58,851 nt of DNA from Streptomyces sp. NRRL S-337 (GTDB lineage Bacteria > Actinomycetota > Actinomycetes > Streptomycetales > Streptomycetaceae): contig NZ_JOIX01000043.1 in the NCBI RefSeq assembly GCF_000720175.1, forward strand, positions 1-58,851, in the 5' to 3' direction. This document shows positions 56,576-58,851 of the stretch, piece by piece. The notes under the pieces are model-generated. The model was not told the DNA's origin and did not search any database. It saw only the letters and a list, made by a program, of their open reading frames with translations. The position numbers and the translations under genes are program-made. Numbering within the stretch: position 1 is the stretch's first letter; each line of letters begins with the position of its first letter.

Positions 56576-57019
56576 ATGCAGTCGTACGAAGAACGTCTCA
56601 CCGCGCCCCGGTCCTGGTGGCTGATCGCCGGGCTGATCGGCGTCGCCTGTGCCCTGATGCTGCTCCCGGTGGGGACGCTGCCGATGCTCGGCGGGCTGAT
56701 CGGCGGGGCGGCGCTGTCCGCCGTGGCAGTGAGCGCGTACGGGTCGGTGCGGATCCGGGTGGTGGGCGGTGCGCTGATCGCCGGTGACGCGAAGATCCCG
56801 GCGTCGGCGCTGGGTGAGGCCCGGGCGCTGGACGCGGCGGAGGCGCTGGCCTGGCGGACGCACAAGGCCGATGCCCGGGCGTTCATGCTGCTCCGCAGCT
56901 ATGTGCCGACCGCGGTGCGGGTGGAGATCACGGACCCGGACGACCCGACGCCGTACGCCTATCTGTCGACGCGGGACCCGGAGCGTCTGGTGGCGGCCCT
57001 GACGGCCGTACGCGCCTGA
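56576..57019 (+). CDS. DUF3093 membrane protein
   Basis: A 147-residue protein with two N-terminal helices (LIAGLIGVACALMLLPVG and MLGGLIGGAALSAVAVSAYG) and a cytoplasmic beta-rich domain. Conserved at this position in actinobacteria (Rv2698), divergent from dut and its partners. Function unknown. Confidence 0.9.
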   Translation: MQSYEERLTAPRSWWLIAGLIGVACALMLLPVGTLPMLGGLIGGAALSAVAVSAYGSVRIRVVGGALIAGDAKIPASALGEARALDAAEALAWRTHKADARAFMLLRSYVPTAVRVEITDPDDPTPYAYLSTRDPERLVAALTAVRA

Positions 57020-57073
57020 CGCGCAGGCCGGGCCCATCGGGCCGAGGGCGCCGGTCCCCTTCAGCGGTCCGCT

Positions 57074-57841
57074 TCAGTCGACGGGCGGGAGCGGGGCCGG
57101 TCCGGGCGGCGGGGACGCGGGGAGGTCGGGCAGCGCGTCCCAGGGCACCTGCTTGGCGCGCAGGTCCTTGCGGATCTTGTTCGCCACCCTTCTGGTGTCG
57201 CGGCGGTTCATGACCCCGCCGACGGTGGCGCCCACCATGAACGGGGTGAGGCTGGGGAGGTTGCGCAGCGTGCGCTTCATGATCTGCTGGCGCAGTTCGC
57301 GCTTCATCTGCCCGCCGAGCGCAGCGTTCAGCGACGCCGGTTTCGCGATGTCGATGCCCCGCTCCTCCGTCCAGGACGTCAGAGCGGCCATCGCGCGCTG
57401 GCGGAGGTTCCCGGGCGGCCGCAGGCCGTAGACCTCGTGCAGCTCGGCGATGAGCTTGAGCTCGATCACGGCGACGCCGATGATCTCGGTGGCCAGCTCG
57501 GCCGGCATGGCGGGCGGTACGGGCAGCATGGCTGCCGCGCCCACGCCCGCTCCGACGGTGGCGGTCCCCGCACAGGCGCCCGCGACGAGCTTGTCGGCGA
57601 GTTCCTCGGGGGTCAGACCGGGGAACTGGGCGCGCAGGGTGGCGAGGTCGCGGACCGGGATCCGCGGGGCGATCTCGATGATCCGGTCGGCGATCGCGGC
57701 GATCGTCGCCCGCACCCGGCCGCGCCGTACCGGGGCGGTCGGGTCGGCGGGCACGGGCGCGGTTTCGTCGCGTGATCGTGCGCCGGCCGCCGGACCTTGG
57801 CCGCCCTCGTGACGCTTGCGGAACGGGTTCACGCCAGCCAC
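57074..57841 (-). CDS. Conserved hypothetical protein, EcsC-like middle
   Basis: A 255-residue protein. A basic N-terminus and proline-rich linker (1-40) are followed by an alanine- and glycine-rich helical segment (AGACAGTATVGAGVGAAAML), and a basic C-terminal half. Some resemblance in pattern to EcsC-type proteins, but I do not recognise a defined family with confidence. It is co-directional with, and 13 bases downstream of, the DUF4193 gene, so probably co-transcribed. Confidence 0.75.
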   Translation of the reverse strand: MAGVNPFRKRHEGGQGPAAGARSRDETAPVPADPTAPVRRGRVRATIAAIADRIIEIAPRIPVRDLATLRAQFPGLTPEELADKLVAGACAGTATVGAGVGAAAMLPVPPAMPAELATEIIGVAVIELKLIAELHEVYGLRPPGNLRQRAMAALTSWTEERGIDIAKPASLNAALGGQMKRELRQQIMKRTLRNLPSLTPFMVGATVGGVMNRRDTRRVANKIRKDLRAKQVPWDALPDLPASPPPGPAPLPPVD

Positions 57842-57854
57842 GGCGTTGACCGGC

Positions 57855-58157
57855 TCAGGCCGCGCAGTCGCGGCAGATCGGGTTGCCGTTCTTGTCCTCC
57901 GCGGCCAGCTGGCTGCGGTGGTGCACCAGGAAGCAGCTCATGCACGTGAACTCGTCCTGCTGCTTGGGCAGCACGCGCACCGCGAGCTCTTCGTTGGACA
58001 GGTCGGCGCCGGGGAGCTCCAGGCCCTCGGCCTGCTCGAACTCGTCGACGTCGACGGCCGAGGCGGACTTGTCGTTCCGCCGCGACTTCAGCTCTTCGAT
58101 GCTGTCCTCGTTGAGGTCGTCGTCGGTCTTGCGTGGAGTGTCGTAATCCGTAGCCAT
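57855..58157 (-). CDS. DUF4193 zinc-ribbon-like protein
   Basis: A 100-residue acidic protein with a C-terminal zinc-ribbon pattern: CMSC, then HH and CRDC. The N-terminal half begins MATDYDTPRK, highly conserved in actinobacteria. The ATG has GGGGGAGAG upstream. Orthologous to Rv2699c. Function unknown; the family is near universal in the phylum and may bind RNA polymerase or nucleic acid, which is speculation. Confidence 0.92.
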   Translation of the reverse strand: MATDYDTPRKTDDDLNEDSIEELKSRRNDKSASAVDVDEFEQAEGLELPGADLSNEELAVRVLPKQQDEFTCMSCFLVHHRSQLAAEDKNGNPICRDCAA

Positions 58158-58692
58158 TTTCGCTCTCCCCCTCTGGGTGTCTGCGGTGTCTCAGCGCTCG
58201 TAACGCGTGAGAGGCCGGACTTGTGCCCGACCTGAGGCGGAGATTTTGCCTCACATCAAGGTCTGTTACTCAATCGACACCCAACCGCACCCCTGAAGAG
58301 GTGATCGGTTTGGATGGCGATCAGGACCGTACACGGTCCGAATGTCGCACCTCGCGCAGCCCATCACCTGTACTTCCCGTGATTCGGGGCCCGGGAAACC
58401 CGGACTTCCCCGGCATTCCACCTGGGCTTTTGATCACGGAGCGTAGATGGCTGGAAATTCGCGTCTGTGAGCGATCACACACGCGACGACCGGCTGGTGG
58501 ACCGGTCCAATTCCGCGCAAAGCGAACGTGGCGAAGGATCGCTCCCCGGCCCCCTTTTCGTCAAACCGGCCCCGCCGGCCGAGCTCCCTGATGTACGGCC
58601 ACGAGACGGGCGATCCTACCTACGGGGGCCCGTGGCTGGTCAGGGCGGTGCCGGACGGCTCCAGCGGCCGCACAGCCGCCTTGCCGAGGGCC
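58158..58692. other. Intergenic region upstream of the DUF4193 gene
   Basis: This 535-base stretch has no credible gene. It contains the inverted repeat GGACCGT-AC-ACGGTCC at 58324-58339 and several GATCA-type words. On the minus strand TTGAGT and CAAAAT, 19 bases apart near 58250-58280, could be a promoter for the DUF4193 gene. It also serves as the downstream region of the sensor kinase gene. Confidence 0.4.
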
Positions 58693-58851
58693 TCACAGCG
58701 GCAGCACCACCCGCATCACGAGACCACCCCCCTCACGGGGCTCGGCGGTGATGGTGCCGTCGTGTGCGCGGACCACCGAGCGGACGATGGACAGGCCCAG
58801 ACCGACGCCCTTGTCGCTGCCGGTGCGCTCGGTGCGCAGCCGGCGGAACGG
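58693..58851 (-). CDS. Sensor histidine kinase, C-terminal end (partial, gene continues past right edge)
   Basis: The minus strand encodes 52 residues and a stop: PFRRL (F box) and GVGLGLSIVRSVVRAHDG (G2 box) of the HATPase_c domain, then the final strand VMRVVLPL. The kinase belongs to a two-component system. In S. coelicolor the genes cutR and cutS lie next to this block, so CutS is a possible identity, based on position only. Confidence 0.85.
   Translation of the reverse strand, partial: PFRRLRTERTGSDKGVGLGLSIVRSVVRAHDGTITAEPREGGGLVMRVVLPL

Overview
The window is high-GC chromosomal DNA from a streptomycete-type actinobacterium. The evidence is GC-rich codon use, GTG and TTG starts, an SsgA-like sporulation protein, LuxR-type 'LAL' regulators, and a right-hand half whose gene order matches a conserved actinobacterial core block (the Mycobacterium tuberculosis Rv2689c-Rv2699c order and the Streptomyces coelicolor dut/kdpDE neighbourhood).

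Left edge (1-345): the leader and tandem promoters of an rRNA operon transcribed leftwards out of the window. A 1.1 kb gene-poor stretch follows. It holds a relic of the 3' end of a TRAM-domain RNA methyltransferase gene, whose intact copy lies 37 kb away at 38131-39459.

Accessory region (about 1.4-37.4 kb): dps and an LtrA-like membrane protein; an alpha/beta-hydrolase and esterase pair; a YtcJ-type amidohydrolase, YcaC-type cysteine hydrolase, DoxX, DUF1275 and GNAT run; a sugar ABC importer without its ATPase; a second alpha/beta hydrolase whose nucleophile serine is glycine; a LAL regulator; an AraC regulator; an LLM flavin oxidoreductase with its FMN reductase; a cydABDC operon; an SsgA-like protein; a second esterase; two more AraC regulators; two LAL regulators that converge tail to tail; and a decayed DUF4232/SMP-30 stretch. 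Hydrolases, AraC and LAL regulators all occur as local paralogues. A short motif, GTGCACTG, recurs between the divergent genes, suggesting one redox or electrophile stress regulon. No integrase or PKS/NRPS gene is visible.

Core region (38.1-58.8 kb): the RNA methyltransferase; a KimA-like APC potassium importer; a two-RCK membrane protein; the RCK pair ceoB and ceoC; DUF3159; an OB-fold protein; kdpE and kdpD. It is interrupted by an AAC(2')-I-like acetyltransferase, a TetR regulator, an orphan ABC ATPase, and a relic joining the end of kdpB to a piece of an alginate-lyase-like gene. It resumes with DUF3710, dut, a PaaI-type thioesterase, DUF3093, an uncharacterised protein, DUF4193, and the 3' end of a sensor kinase gene at the right edge. 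Together these genes form a potassium homeostasis neighbourhood in which the Kdp pump itself has been lost.
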